From: FEN-1297 sp963843605
GTDB taxonomy: Bacteria > Bacteroidota > Ignavibacteria > Ignavibacteriales > Ignavibacteriaceae
DNA length: 64,000 nucleotides
Direction: 5' to 3'
Assembly (NCBI GenBank): GCA_963843605.1
Contig: CAWJLA010000004.1
Coordinates: 186,001 to 250,000, forward strand
How positions within the stretch are numbered: the first letter of the stretch is position 1; each line of letters begins with the position of its first letter. A program made the position numbers and the translations under genes. This document shows positions 36,164 through 45,200 of this stretch, one piece after another. A model generated the notes under the pieces. That model did not search any database and was not told the DNA's origin. It saw only the letters and a program-made list of their open reading frames with translations.

Positions 36164-36574
36164 TTATTCAAAGTCCGGTCTTGCAACAACTTTAGTTTTA
36201 ATAGGTAATTTATAGGCGCATGTTTTTAAGGCTTCATGAGCAATTTCTTTTGAAACACCGGCAACTTCAAACAAAACTCTTCCCGGTTTAACAACCGCAA
36301 CCCAAAATTCAGGAGCTCCTTTTCCTTTACCCATTCTTGTTTCAAGAGGTTTTTTAGAAACAGGTTTATCCGGGAAAATTCTAATCCAAACTTTACCGTC
36401 TCTTTTCATTTTTCTTGAAAGAGCAACACGGCAAGCTTCAATCTGCCTGCTTGTAATCCAATGCGGCTCCAGTGCTTTCAATCCGAAATCCCCGAAAGAA
36501 ACTGCACTGCCGCGTTTGGCTTTTCCGGCCATTCTTCCGCGTTGTGATTTTCTAAACTTTACTCTTTTAGGCAT
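36164..36574 (-). CDS. rplP: 50S ribosomal protein L16
   Basis: An intact 136-residue L16: MPKRVKFRKSQRGRMAGKAKRG, then WITSRQIEACRVALSRKMKRDGKVWIRIFPDKPVSKKPLETRMGKGKG-type core. I place the start at the ATG encoding MPKRV and not two codons upstream, following family practice. L16 organises the A-site region of 23S rRNA. Confidence 0.95.
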   Translation of the reverse strand: MPKRVKFRKSQRGRMAGKAKRGSAVSFGDFGLKALEPHWITSRQIEACRVALSRKMKRDGKVWIRIFPDKPVSKKPLETRMGKGKGAPEFWVAVVKPGRVLFEVAGVSKEIAHEALKTCAYKLPIKTKVVARPDFE

Positions 36575-36605
36575 TAACATGATAAAAAACTCCCGATAAT
36601 TTTAT

Positions 36606-37244
36606 TCAGTAACTCTTTTTCCCAAGTATTTCTCCGCGGCAAATCCAAACCTTTATTCCTATCGATCCATAAATTGTTTCTGCTCTTCCGTTGGCATAAT
36701 CAATATCGGCTCTTATAGTATGCAGAGGAATTCTGCCTTCTTTATATTGTTCAGTACGAGCCATTTCCGCGCCGCCTAATCTGCCTGCGCACATAATTCT
36801 AATACCTTCGGCTCCCATTCTCATCGCAGCAGTAATCGCCATTTTCATTGCTCTTCTGAAAGAAACTCTTCCTGCAAGCTGATTTGCTATATTTTCGGCA
36901 ACCAGATAAGCATCGAGTTCAGGTCTTTTAATTTCAGAAATCTGAACTTTAACTTCTTTATCGGTAACTTGTTTTAATTCCTGTTCAAGTTGCGTAATTT
37001 CTTTACCGCTTTTTCCGATAACAACACCCGGCCTGGAAGTATGAATAGTTAAAATAATATTCTTTGATGTTCTGTCGATAACAATTCTTGAAATACCCGC
37101 CTTCTTTAAACGGTTCCTGATATAAGATCTAAGCTTATCATCTTCCTTTAATTTGGAAGCATAACTTTTATTTTCATACCAATTAGAGTCCCATCCTCTA
37201 ATAATTCCAACTCTAAATCCGATCGGGTTTGTTTTCTGTCCCAA
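36606..37244 (-). CDS. rpsC: 30S ribosomal protein S3
   Basis: A 212-residue intact S3: MGQKTNPIGFRVGIIRGWDSNWYENKSYA, the KH domain with RPGVVIGKSGKEI, and the C-terminal RMGAEGIRIMCAGRLGGAEMAR and GSIGIKVWICRGEILG. It forms the mRNA entry channel and helicase region of the 30S subunit. Confidence 0.95.
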   Translation of the reverse strand: MGQKTNPIGFRVGIIRGWDSNWYENKSYASKLKEDDKLRSYIRNRLKKAGISRIVIDRTSKNIILTIHTSRPGVVIGKSGKEITQLEQELKQVTDKEVKVQISEIKRPELDAYLVAENIANQLAGRVSFRRAMKMAITAAMRMGAEGIRIMCAGRLGGAEMARTEQYKEGRIPLHTIRADIDYANGRAETIYGSIGIKVWICRGEILGKKSY

Positions 37245-37263
37245 AAAAATATCCTCCTAAAGT

Positions 37264-37609
37264 TTATGCCTTTTTTGCAACTACAATAGTTAAATGACAC
37301 GACCTTTTTCTAATTCTGTAAGCCCGTCCCATTGGAGCGGGAGAAATTCTTTTAAGTGTAGGTCCCTGATTTACATAAGCTTCTTTAATAAACAACTTCG
37401 TTAGGTTCAACTCTGGTCGTTTCTTCTTTATTAATCAAGTTTGCGACTGCGGATCTTAAAACTTTTTCGGCATCTTTAGAGGCATGTTTCGGTGAAAAGT
37501 GCAAAATTTCAATTGCCTTATCAACCGATAAACCGCTTATAAGATCAATCACCAAACGCATCTTCCTCGGTGATGAACCTATATATCTGTGTATTGCTCT
37601 TGCTTCCAT
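37264..37609 (-). CDS. rplV: 50S ribosomal protein L22 (one frameshift)
   Basis: MEARAIHRYIGSSPRKMRLVIDLISG and HFSPKHASKDAEKVLRSAVANLI are normal. An inserted base at 37393 breaks the frame after PNEV; removing it gives FIKEAYVNQGPTLKRISPAPMGRAYRIRKRSCHLTIVVAKKA, the loop that lines the exit tunnel and the C terminus. Confidence 0.88.
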
Positions 37610-37636
37610 TGTATCTTAAAATCCTTTAATTCGAAT

Positions 37637-37926
37637 TTATTTTGATTTCGAGGCTTTTTCGGCTTTTGTTCCGGGATGACCTCTGAAAATTCTTGTAGGA
37701 GCAAATTCTCCGAGTTTATGACCGACCATATTTTCGGTAACATAAACCGGAATCATCTTGTTTCCGTTATGAACCGCAATAGTATGTCCTACAAAGTCAG
37801 GGAGTAATAGTAGAAGCTCTCGACCAGGTCTTAATTATTTTCTTTCTGATTGCTGCTGTTTAACTGGTCAATTTTTGCAGCTAATTTATAATCAACAAAC
37901 GGACCTTTTTTAACCGATCTTGGCAT
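37637..37926 (-). CDS. rpsS: 30S ribosomal protein S19 (two frameshifts)
   Basis: MPRSVKKGPFVDYKLAAKIDQLN starts the protein. Extra bases at 37842 (after NQK) and 37800-37802 (ACTCCCTGAC for ACTCCTGAC) interrupt KIIKTWSRASTITPDFVGHTIAVHNGNKMIPVYVTENMVGHKLGEF, which is otherwise perfect S19. It ends with a basic tail (HPGTKAEKASKSK). Confidence 0.88.
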
Positions 37927-37938
37927 AATTACTCTCTA

Positions 37939-38765
37939 CTATTTCCGTCTTTTAATAATAAATTTATTTGATTCTTTTTTATGTTTCCTGGTTTTCAAAC
38001 CTTTGGCTTTTTGCCCCCAGGGCGAAACCGGATGGCCGCCGCCGGAAGTTTTGCCTTCACCGCCGCCCATAGGATGATCGACAGGATTCATTGCAACTCC
38101 TCTAACATGAGGTCTTGTTCCTTTCCATCTCGTCCTGCCTGCTTTACCCAAACTTATATTTTCCTGTTCTGCATTTCCTACAACACCGTATGTAGCCATG
38201 CAATTAAGTCTAATCAATCTTACTTCACCTGATGGCATTTTAAACTGTGCATAATCACCTTCTTTAGCAAGAACCTGAAGAGAAGAACCGGCGCTTCTTC
38301 CGAGCTGTCCGCCTTTACCGGGTTTAATTTCAACGTTGTGAACAAAGCTGCCGAGAGGCATTTCTTTCAGCGGTAACGCATTGCCAACTATAATATCGCT
38401 TCCTGAGCCCGACTGAATTTTTGCTCCTACCTTTAAGCCTTCGGGAGCTATGATATATCTTTTTTCGCCGTCTGCGTAATGAAGCAAAGCAATTCTGCAG
38501 GTACGGTTAGGATCGTATTCAATTGAAAATACTTTAGCCGGTATACCGGATTTATCTCTCTTAAAATCTATAATTCGGTATTTTCTTTTATGGCCGCCTC
38601 CGATATGACGTGCAGTAACTCTTCCTTTATTATTCCTGCCACCCGATTTATTTAACGATACGGTTAAGGATTTTTCCGGAGTATTTTTTGATAATTTCCT
38701 CAAAAGAAGAAACACGTTTTGAATCTTGTTCCGGGTGTATTCGGTTTTAATTTTATAATTGCCAT
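37939..38765 (-). CDS. rplB: 50S ribosomal protein L2 (two frameshifts near the N terminus)
   Basis: The body from NTPEKSLTVSLNKSGGRNNKGRV through MNPVDHPMGGGEGKTSGGGHPVSPWG is perfect L2, including the peptidyl-transferase-proximal histidine. The true N terminus is at ATG 38765 (MAIIKLKPNTPGTRFK, AGGA upstream) in a different frame; an extra base at 38714 and one extra A at 38684-38689 join it through TVSSFEEIIK. The uninterrupted frame that begins at 38790 has a nonsensical first 33 residues and should not be used as the gene start. Confidence 0.9.
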
Positions 38766-38818
38766 TTAATCGTCCTATTTTCGATTTCATAATCCCGAGC
38801 TAATCGGTATTACTTGCT

Positions 38819-39112
38819 CTATACTTGTTCAAAAATCTCTATTTTTTCGTCTTTTTTAAGAGTAACAATTGCCTTCTTGAATTTTGAAGTTTTTCCTGAA
38901 AACCTTCCGCTTTTTCTGAACTGTGTTTTCATTTTACCGGGATGGTTAATAGTTCTTACGCTTACAACATGCACATTAAATTTTTGTTCGATTGCTTTTG
39001 CAATTTCGATTTTATTAGACTTAGGATTAACAAGAAATCCGTATTTTCCTAAATCTGCAGTAAGATTCGTCATTTTTTCGGTAATTAACGGGCTTATCAA
39101 AACTTGATGCAT
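38819..39112 (-). CDS. rplW: 50S ribosomal protein L23
   Basis: An intact 97-residue L23: VLISPLITEKMTNLTADLGKYGFLVNPKSNKIEIAKAIEQ, and VSVRTINHPGKMKTQFRKSGRFSGK. It is located at the tunnel exit where chaperones and SRP dock. It starts 1 bp after rplD ends. Confidence 0.95.
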   Translation of the reverse strand: MHQVLISPLITEKMTNLTADLGKYGFLVNPKSNKIEIAKAIEQKFNVHVVSVRTINHPGKMKTQFRKSGRFSGKTSKFKKAIVTLKKDEKIEIFEQV

Positions 39113-39113
39113 T

Positions 39114-39761
39114 TTAGTTCACCGCCTCTTCATTATTCCTAAAAGAATTGCTAATAATTTCAACCGCGCCTTTTTGCATTACAAGAACTTGATTATTCAA
39201 AATATCGTATGTAGATGCTTTTCCGGCTTCCAGTATTTTAACCTTAGGAATATTTCTGCCCGATTTATAAATCGCTGAAGAATTTTCCTTGGTTAAAAGC
39301 AGAATCTTTTTACCGCCTGCTTTAATAGCATTCAAAAACTTTTCAAATTCTTTTGTTTTAGGCAGTTCAAAGTTAAAGTCCTCTACAACAATAACCTGTT
39401 CGTCTTTAACTTTATAACTAAGTGCCGACTTACGGGCCAGTTTATTTACCTTCTTGGGTAAATCCTGTCTGTAATCTCTCGGTCTCGGACCGAAGATTGT
39501 TCCGCCGCCAACCCACAAAGGAGAACGGGATGTACCGGCTCTTGAACCGCCTCTGCCCTTTTGTTTCCACGGCTTTTTACCGCCGCCTCTAACTTCACTT
39601 CTTTCCTTTGCTTTGTGCGTACCTTGTCTCTGGTTTGCTAAAAAAGCCTTTACGGAAAGATATATTGCATGATCATTCGGCTCTATTGCAAAAATATCAT
39701 CTGAGAGTTCTAGTTTCTCTCCGGATGCAGTGCCGTCTATTTTTAAAACTTCTAAAGTCAT
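39114..39761 (-). CDS. rplD: 50S ribosomal protein L4
   Basis: A 215-residue intact L4 with the tunnel-loop region QGTHKAKERSEVRGGGKKPWKQKGRGGSRAGTSRSPLWVGGGTIFGP and RKSALSYKVKDEQ. In E. coli it also represses its own operon. Standard place between rplC and rplW. Confidence 0.96.
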   Translation of the reverse strand: MTLEVLKIDGTASGEKLELSDDIFAIEPNDHAIYLSVKAFLANQRQGTHKAKERSEVRGGGKKPWKQKGRGGSRAGTSRSPLWVGGGTIFGPRPRDYRQDLPKKVNKLARKSALSYKVKDEQVIVVEDFNFELPKTKEFEKFLNAIKAGGKKILLLTKENSSAIYKSGRNIPKVKILEAGKASTYDILNNQVLVMQKGAVEIISNSFRNNEEAVN

Positions 39762-39773
39762 TTTTATACCAAC

Positions 39774-40397
39774 TTAATTCTTTATCAATTCAACATATGA
39801 ATTTATTGATCCGGGAACAGCTCCCTTAACGAGTATAATATTCTGATCTGATAAAATCTTTACGATTTTCAAATTAGCAACCGTAATATTTTCATAACCT
39901 TTTCTTCCGGCCATTCTTTGACCTTTGAATACTCTGGAAGGATAGGAACTTGAGCCGATGGAACCCGGAGCTCTCAATCTATCGCTTTGTCCGTGTGTTG
40001 TTCCGCCAACACCTCCGAAGCCGTGGCGTTTCATAACACCTTGAAAACCTTTACCTTTGCTTTTTCCTTTAACCTTAATTTTATCGCCCTCGACAAAAAT
40101 ATCTGTTTTAATTTCATCGCCTATTTTATATTCAGCATCTGAAGGGAATTGAAATTCCATTAAAACCGAAACAGGAGTAAGATTGTTTTTCTTAAATTGT
40201 CCGAGGACCGGTTTGGAAACATTCTTTTCCTTTTTTTCGCCGAAGCCCAACTGAACAGCTTCGTAGCCGTCCTTTTCTTTTGTACGAATTGAAACTACTT
40301 TGCAAGGACCGGCTTGAATTACGGTAACGGGAATTTGTTCGCCGTCTGCCCCGAAAATACTTGCCATTCCTAATTTTTTACCGATGATGCCAGACAT
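39774..40397 (-). CDS. rplC: 50S ribosomal protein L3
   Basis: An intact L3 with GIIGKKLGMASIFGADGEQIPVTVIQAGPC and GFQGVMKRHGFGGVGGTTHGQSDRLRAPGSIGSSSYPSRVFKGQRMAGRKG. I start it at ATG 40397 (GGGAG five bases upstream) instead of the in-frame ATG at 40415 that overlaps rpsJ. Confidence 0.94.
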   Translation of the reverse strand: MSGIIGKKLGMASIFGADGEQIPVTVIQAGPCKVVSIRTKEKDGYEAVQLGFGEKKEKNVSKPVLGQFKKNNLTPVSVLMEFQFPSDAEYKIGDEIKTDIFVEGDKIKVKGKSKGKGFQGVMKRHGFGGVGGTTHGQSDRLRAPGSIGSSSYPSRVFKGQRMAGRKGYENITVANLKIVKILSDQNIILVKGAVPGSINSYVELIKN

Positions 40398-40414
40398 CTT
40401 TACTCCCAAATTCA

Positions 40415-40723
40415 TTATAGCTTAATCTCAATATCAACACCCGCCGGTATATCCAATTTGCTTAAAGAATCGACGGTTTTATTATTTGAATTATGGATAT
40501 CAATAATTCGTTTATGCGCTCTGGTTTCAAACTGTTCACGCGACTTTTTATCCACGTGAGGTGACCTTAAAACGGTATACAATGTTCTTCTTGTGGGAAG
40601 AGGAATCGGACCTGAAACTACCGCCCCTGTGCTTCGTACCGTCTTTATTATTTTTTCGGTAGACTTATCAATCAAAATATGATCGTACGATTTCAATTTA
40701 ATTCTTATTTTCTGACCAGGCAC
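40415..40723 (-). CDS. rpsJ: 30S ribosomal protein S10
   Basis: An intact 102-residue S10/NusE: KIRIKLKSYDHILIDKSTEKII, GPIPLPTRRTLYTVLRSPHVDKKSREQFETRAHKRII. First gene of the S10 cluster, separated from tuf by a hairpin. It also serves as the transcription antitermination factor NusE. Confidence 0.96.
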   Translation of the reverse strand: MPGQKIRIKLKSYDHILIDKSTEKIIKTVRSTGAVVSGPIPLPTRRTLYTVLRSPHVDKKSREQFETRAHKRIIDIHNSNNKTVDSLSKLDIPAGVDIEIKL

Positions 40724-40753
40724 GTAAAGTACTCCTTTTAATTTTTACACAAG

Positions 40754-40777
40754 AAAAGGGAGTTTTCACTCCCTTTT
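40754..40777 (-). terminator. Hairpin between tuf and rpsJ
   Basis: AAAAGGGAG / CTCCCTTTT perfect 9-bp stem with a six-base loop, followed on the minus strand by CTTGTG and T-rich sequence. It may terminate or attenuate tuf transcription before the S10 cluster. Confidence 0.7.
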
Positions 40778-40796
40778 CGGTGAAATGTACTAATTA

Positions 40797-42002
40797 TTAT
40801 TCAATAATTTTTGTTACTACACCAGAACCGACAGTTCTGCCGCCCTCACGTATAGCAAAGCGTAAACCTTCTTCCATAGCAATTTCGGAAATTAGTTCAA
40901 CCGAAAGATCTACCCTATCACCAGGCATAACCATTTCGGTTCCTGCCGGAAGAGTTGCGACTCCAGTAACGTCAGTTGTTCTGAAATAAAACTGAGGTCT
41001 ATATCCGTTGAAGAAAGGAGTATGACGTCCGCCTTCATCTTTCGAAAGCACATAAACCGAACCTGAAAACTTTTTGTGAGGTGTTATCGAACCGTTTTTT
41101 GCTAAAACCATACCTCTCTCAATCTCTTTTTTATCAACACCTCTTAAGAGAAGTCCGGCGTTATCACCAGCCATAGCGGAATCCAGTTCTTTTCTGAACA
41201 TTTCGATACCGGTAACAACTGTTTTCTTGTGAACGCCTAAACCGATTAATTCAACTTCTTCCTGAATCTTAACTTGTCCTCTTTCAACTCTTCCGGTAGC
41301 CACTGTACCGCGGCCGGTGATTGAGAAAACGTCTTCAACAGGCATTAGAAAAGGTTTATCGATATCTCTCGCCGGAATAGGAACATAGCTGTCAACAGCA
41401 TCCATAAGTTCCCAGATACAATCAAATCTTGGATCGTCAGTAGGAGCGTTGCTCGATCCTGCTTCTAAGGCTTTCAGAGCCGATCCCTTAATAATTGGGA
41501 TTTCATCACCGGGGAATTCATATGAATTTAAAAGGTCTCTAAGTTCAACTTCAACTAACTCGATTAATTCCGGATCATCTACCATATCGATCTTATTCAT
41601 AAAAACTACTATTTTAGGAACACCTACCTGGCGAGCAAGAAGAATATGCTCTCTGGTTTGAGGCATTGGTCCGTCGGTAGCTGCAACAACAAGAATAGCT
41701 CCGTCCATCTGCGCGGCTCCGGTAATCATATTTTTAACATAATCTGCGTGTCCGGGACAATCTACGTGTGCATAATGTCTGTTAGCAGTCGAATACTCAA
41801 TATGAGCGGTTGCAATAGTAATACCTCTTTCTCTTTCTTCGGGAGCGTTATCAATACTATCGAATGTTCTAATTTGTGATAAGCCCTTCAATGCGAGAGC
41901 CATTGTGATGGCAGCTGTTAACGTAGTTTTACCATGATCTACGTGACCAATTGTTCCTATGTTAACGTGAGGTTTACTCCTATCAAATTTTTCTTTTGCC
42001 AT
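40797..42002 (-). CDS. tuf: Elongation factor Tu
   Basis: A 401-residue intact EF-Tu: G1 GHVDHGKT, G3 DCPGHADY, G4 NKID (MNKIDMVDDPELIE), then domains 2 and 3 with RGTVATGRVERGQVK and AIREGGRTVGSGVVTKI. It delivers aminoacyl-tRNA to the ribosome. This is the only tuf copy in the window; none is in the tRNA cluster at 57 kb where many bacteria keep a second one. Confidence 0.97.
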   Translation of the reverse strand: MAKEKFDRSKPHVNIGTIGHVDHGKTTLTAAITMALALKGLSQIRTFDSIDNAPEERERGITIATAHIEYSTANRHYAHVDCPGHADYVKNMITGAAQMDGAILVVAATDGPMPQTREHILLARQVGVPKIVVFMNKIDMVDDPELIELVEVELRDLLNSYEFPGDEIPIIKGSALKALEAGSSNAPTDDPRFDCIWELMDAVDSYVPIPARDIDKPFLMPVEDVFSITGRGTVATGRVERGQVKIQEEVELIGLGVHKKTVVTGIEMFRKELDSAMAGDNAGLLLRGVDKKEIERGMVLAKNGSITPHKKFSGSVYVLSKDEGGRHTPFFNGYRPQFYFRTTDVTGVATLPAGTEMVMPGDRVDLSVELISEIAMEEGLRFAIREGGRTVGSGVVTKIIE

Positions 42003-42042
42003 CTAATTCTCCTTTGTATTTTACTTTTATTAATATTCCTTG

Positions 42043-44141
42043 TTAAGTAGTAGTTACCGATTTTTTACCTAAAGTTTTTTCAGCTATTTCTTCAGCAAGA
42101 CTTTTCGGTACTTCAGCGTAATGTGCAAACTGCATCGTATAAATTGCACGGCCCTGAGTCATCGATCTTAAAACCGTAGCATATCCGAACATTTCCGCAA
42201 GCGGAACTGTAGCCTTAATTACCTGAGCATCTTTCCTTGCAGAGAATCCTTCGATCTTACCTCTTCTCGAATTCAAATCACCCATTACATCGCCTAAATA
42301 TTCTTCAGGAGTAACAACTTCAACGTCCATGATAGGCTCGAGCAAAACCGGTTTTGCTTTTCTGGCACCTTCCTTGAACGCAATGGAACCTGCAACCTTG
42401 AAAGAGATTTCGTCAGAATCAACATCGTGGTAAGAACCATCGTAAATCTTAGCCTTAACATCAACAACCGGGAAGCCGGCAACAACACCGTTTCTCATTG
42501 CTTCCTGTATACCGGCAGAAACAGCAGGAATATATTCTTTGGGTACTACACCGCCTACAATTCCGTTTGTAAATTCGTAACCTTTACCGGGTTCATTAGG
42601 ACTTAATTCGATCCATACATGTCCGTATTTACCGCGTCCGCCCGATTGTTTAACGAATTTACCTTCGGAGTTAACTGTCTTAGTAATACTTTCTCTGTAT
42701 GCAACTTGAGGTTTGCCAACGTTGGCTTCAACTTTGAATTCTCTTTTCATACGGTCGATGAGAATTTCCAAATGAAGCTCGCCCATACCGCTAATTAAAG
42801 TCTGACCGGTTTCTTCGTCAACTTTAATCTTAAAAGTCGGATCTTCGTCAGATAGTTTAACCATTGCATCAGATAATTTATCTTGATCGGCCTTAGTCTT
42901 AGGTTCAATAGCAATTTGAATAACAGGTTCCGGGAAAATAATTTTTTCCATCATTACGGCATCCTGCTCATCGCAAAGCGTATCGCCGGTTTTTGTGAAT
43001 TTTAAACCCACAGCTGCGGCAATATCTCCGGCTCTTACTTCATCAATTTCTTCTCTGTGATTAGCGTGCATCTGCAGAAGGCGGCTAATTCTTTCTTTCT
43101 TACCGCTCACTGCGTTGTATGTATATGAACCAGATTTTAATGTTCCGGTATATACTCTGAAGAACGTCAGTTTACCTACAAAAGGATCATTCATAATCTT
43201 AAATGCCAGTGCGGTAAACTTCTCAGCCGAGTCAATTTTTCTCTTCACCATATCGTTTATGCCGATATGGTGGGCTTCGATCTCTTTAAAATCAATAGGG
43301 GAAGGTAAGAAATCGACAACGCTGTCCAGCAGTTTTTGTACGCCTTTATTCTTGAAAGCGGAACCGCACAAAACCGGGATAATTTTTAGTTCAATCGTCG
43401 CTTTTCTTAAGACATTCTTAATTTCAACTTCGGTAATTTCCTTACCTTCCAGGTATTTCTCGAGCAGCGTATCATCAACATCGGAAACTGCTTCAAGCAT
43501 TTCGGTTCTGTATTTTTTTGCAATTTCTACCAAATCTTCGGGGATTTCGAACTCATCAAAAGTAGCTCCCATAGTTTCTTCATGATACATGCGAGCTTTA
43601 AAAGTAAGAAGGTCTATAACGCCGGCAAACATATCGCCTTCGCCAATAGGAAGGGTAATCGGTATTGCATTAGCGCCGAGTCTGTCTTTCATCATCTGAA
43701 CCGCATTGTAAAAATCTGCGCCAGTTCTATCCATTTTGTTGATAAATGCAATTCTCGGTACTTTATATTTATCAGCTTGTCTCCAAACTGTTTCCGACTG
43801 AGGTTCCACGCCGCCGACGGCACAAAATAAAGCAACAGCTCCGTCTAAAACTCTTAAAGATCTTTCAACTTCAACCGTAAAATCAACGTGTCCGGGAGTA
43901 TCAATAATATTGATGTATGATCGCTCCAAAAGCATGTGGTTGCGGCACTGGTAATTGTAATTCCGCGTTCTTTTTCCTGTTCCATCCAATCCATCGTAGC
44001 AGCACCGTCGTGAACTTCGCCTATTCTGTGTAGTTTTCCGGTATAATATAAAATTCGTTCTGTAGTAGTAGTCTTACCGGCATCAATGTGCGCCATAATT
44101 CCTATGTTTCGAACGTTTTCTATTGGAAACTTATTTGCCAT
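42043..44141 (-). CDS. fusA: Elongation factor G (one frameshift)
   Basis: The N terminus NVRNIGIMAHIDAGKTTTTERILYYTG carries G1, and DTPGHVDFTVEVERSLRVLDGAVALFCAVGGVEPQSE carries G3. Between them one base is missing near 43914 (CWSDHxxINIIDTPG). Domains II-V are intact, including GGRGKYGHVWIELSP and domain V LAEMFGYATVLRSMTQGRAIYTMQF. The reconstructed length is about 699 residues, normal for EF-G. It lies between rpsG and tuf. Confidence 0.93.
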
Positions 44142-44181
44142 ACTAAATCTTAGTCTTTCTAACTTTTCATTCTATTTATAA

Positions 44182-44648
44182 TTACCATTTAAAGTGAGCA
44201 AATGCCTTGTTGGCTTCTGCCATTCTATGTGTATCTTCTTTTTTCTTAACGGCCGATCCTTCGTCATTGGAAGCAGCAATTAATTCTGCGGCTAATTTTA
44301 AAGGCATTGATTTATCGCCTCTAGATCTGGAGTAAGTTTTAATCCAGCTCATGGCAAGTGCAGTTCTTCTTTCAGGTCTAACTTCAGTAGGAACCTGATA
44401 GGTAGCGCCGCCAACTCTTCTGCTTCTTACTTCAATAACCGGCTGCACGTTGTTTAATGCCTTTTTGAAAACTTCCAAACCGGTTTTTTAGTTCTGTCTT
44501 CGATAATCTGAAAAGCATCGTAGATAACTTTTCGTGCTACGGCTTTTTTACCGTCGTACATAATCGAATTGATAAATTTTGAAACCAGAACATCATTAAA
44601 TTTAGGATCCGGTTTTAAATATTTTTTTTCTGCTCTTTTCTTTCTCAT
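44182..44648 (-). CDS. rpsG: 30S ribosomal protein S7 (one frameshift)
   Basis: The N terminus MRKKRAEKKYLKPDPKFND and IEDRTKK are joined to GLEVFKKALNNVQPVIEVRSRRVGGATYQVPTEVRPERR by restoring one missing A in the run at 44484-44489 (ACTAAAAAACCGG). The C terminus, EANKAFAHFKW, is conserved. S7 organises the 30S head and the mRNA exit. Confidence 0.9.
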
Positions 44649-44653
44649 AAAAC

Positions 44654-45031
44654 TTATTTAGCCTTTGGTTTTTTAGCTCCGTATTTCGATCTGCCTTTTT
44701 TCCTGTCTTCAACACCGCTGGTGTCTAAAGTACCTCTGATGATATGATAACGTACACCAGGAAGGTCTTTAACTCTTCCGCCTCTAATCAAGACGATTGA
44801 GTGTTCCTGTAGATTGTGCCCCTCACCGGGTATATAGGCAGTGACTTCAATACTGTTCGTTAGCCTTACCCTTGCCACTTTTCTCAATGCCGAATTCGGC
44901 TTTTTAGGTGTCGATGTATAAACTCTTGTGCAAACACCTCTTTTTTGAGGACAAGCATCCAACGCCGGGGCCTTTTTCTTGGCTAAGATTCTAACCCGGC
45001 CTTTTCTAACTAACTGATTTATCGTGGGCAC
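44654..45031 (-). CDS. rpsL: 30S ribosomal protein S12
   Basis: An intact 125-residue S12: MPTINQLVRKGRVRILAKKKAPALDACPQKRGVCTRVYT, with KKPNSALRKVARVRL and YIPGEGHNLQEHSIVLIRGGRVKDLPGVRYHIIRG. The streptomycin-relevant lysines (TTPKKPNSAL equivalent and GGRVKDLPG) are wild type. It starts the str operon behind a strong promoter. Confidence 0.96.
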   Translation of the reverse strand: MPTINQLVRKGRVRILAKKKAPALDACPQKRGVCTRVYTSTPKKPNSALRKVARVRLTNSIEVTAYIPGEGHNLQEHSIVLIRGGRVKDLPGVRYHIIRGTLDTSGVEDRKKGRSKYGAKKPKAK

Positions 45032-45075
45032 AAATATCTCCTAATCTTATAAATCTCAAAAAATTTCAGACTCCT

Positions 45076-45104
45076 AATATAGACGATATGCCAAATTTTG
45101 TCAA
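45076..45104 (-). promoter_or_regulatory. Sigma70-type promoter of the str operon
   Basis: On the minus strand TTGACA (45104-45099) is followed after exactly 17 bp by TATATT (45081-45076), about 45 bp before the rpsL start and just past the rpoC terminator. It matches the E. coli consensus unusually well for this lineage. Confidence 0.75.
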
Positions 45105-45150
45105 GAAAACCTGAAATTATTTTTATTTTTTTTGAATATTTAGGCAAAAA

Positions 45151-45181
45151 AATCCGGCTCAATTAACACTTGAGCCGGATT
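45151..45181 (-). terminator. Intrinsic terminator after rpoC
   Basis: A perfect 12-bp stem AATCCGGCTCAA / TTGAGCCGGATT with loop TTAACAC; on the minus strand a T-run follows. It separates rpoBC from the str operon. Confidence 0.9.
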
Positions 45182-45200
45182 CAAAGTAATTTAACCGAAT

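Noticed and set aside
27188..38765. Programmed +1 frameshifting as explanation of the many broken ribosomal genes
   Set aside because: There is no common slippery motif. In most cases the first stop after the inferred indel lies several to many codons away and not at the shift site, two events are deletions, and one gene has an in-frame stop. Sequence error fits better.
38766..38790. Upstream start of rplB at 38790
   Set aside because: The first 33 residues in that frame do not resemble L2; the genuine N terminus (MAIIKLKP) is in another frame starting at 38765.
25633..45031. The whole ribosomal cluster as a decayed duplicate
   Set aside because: Amino-acid conservation is near perfect on both sides of every break, many genes are fully intact, and the cluster carries single-copy genes such as rpoA, secY and infA. 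No second cluster is visible in the window, though one elsewhere cannot be excluded.
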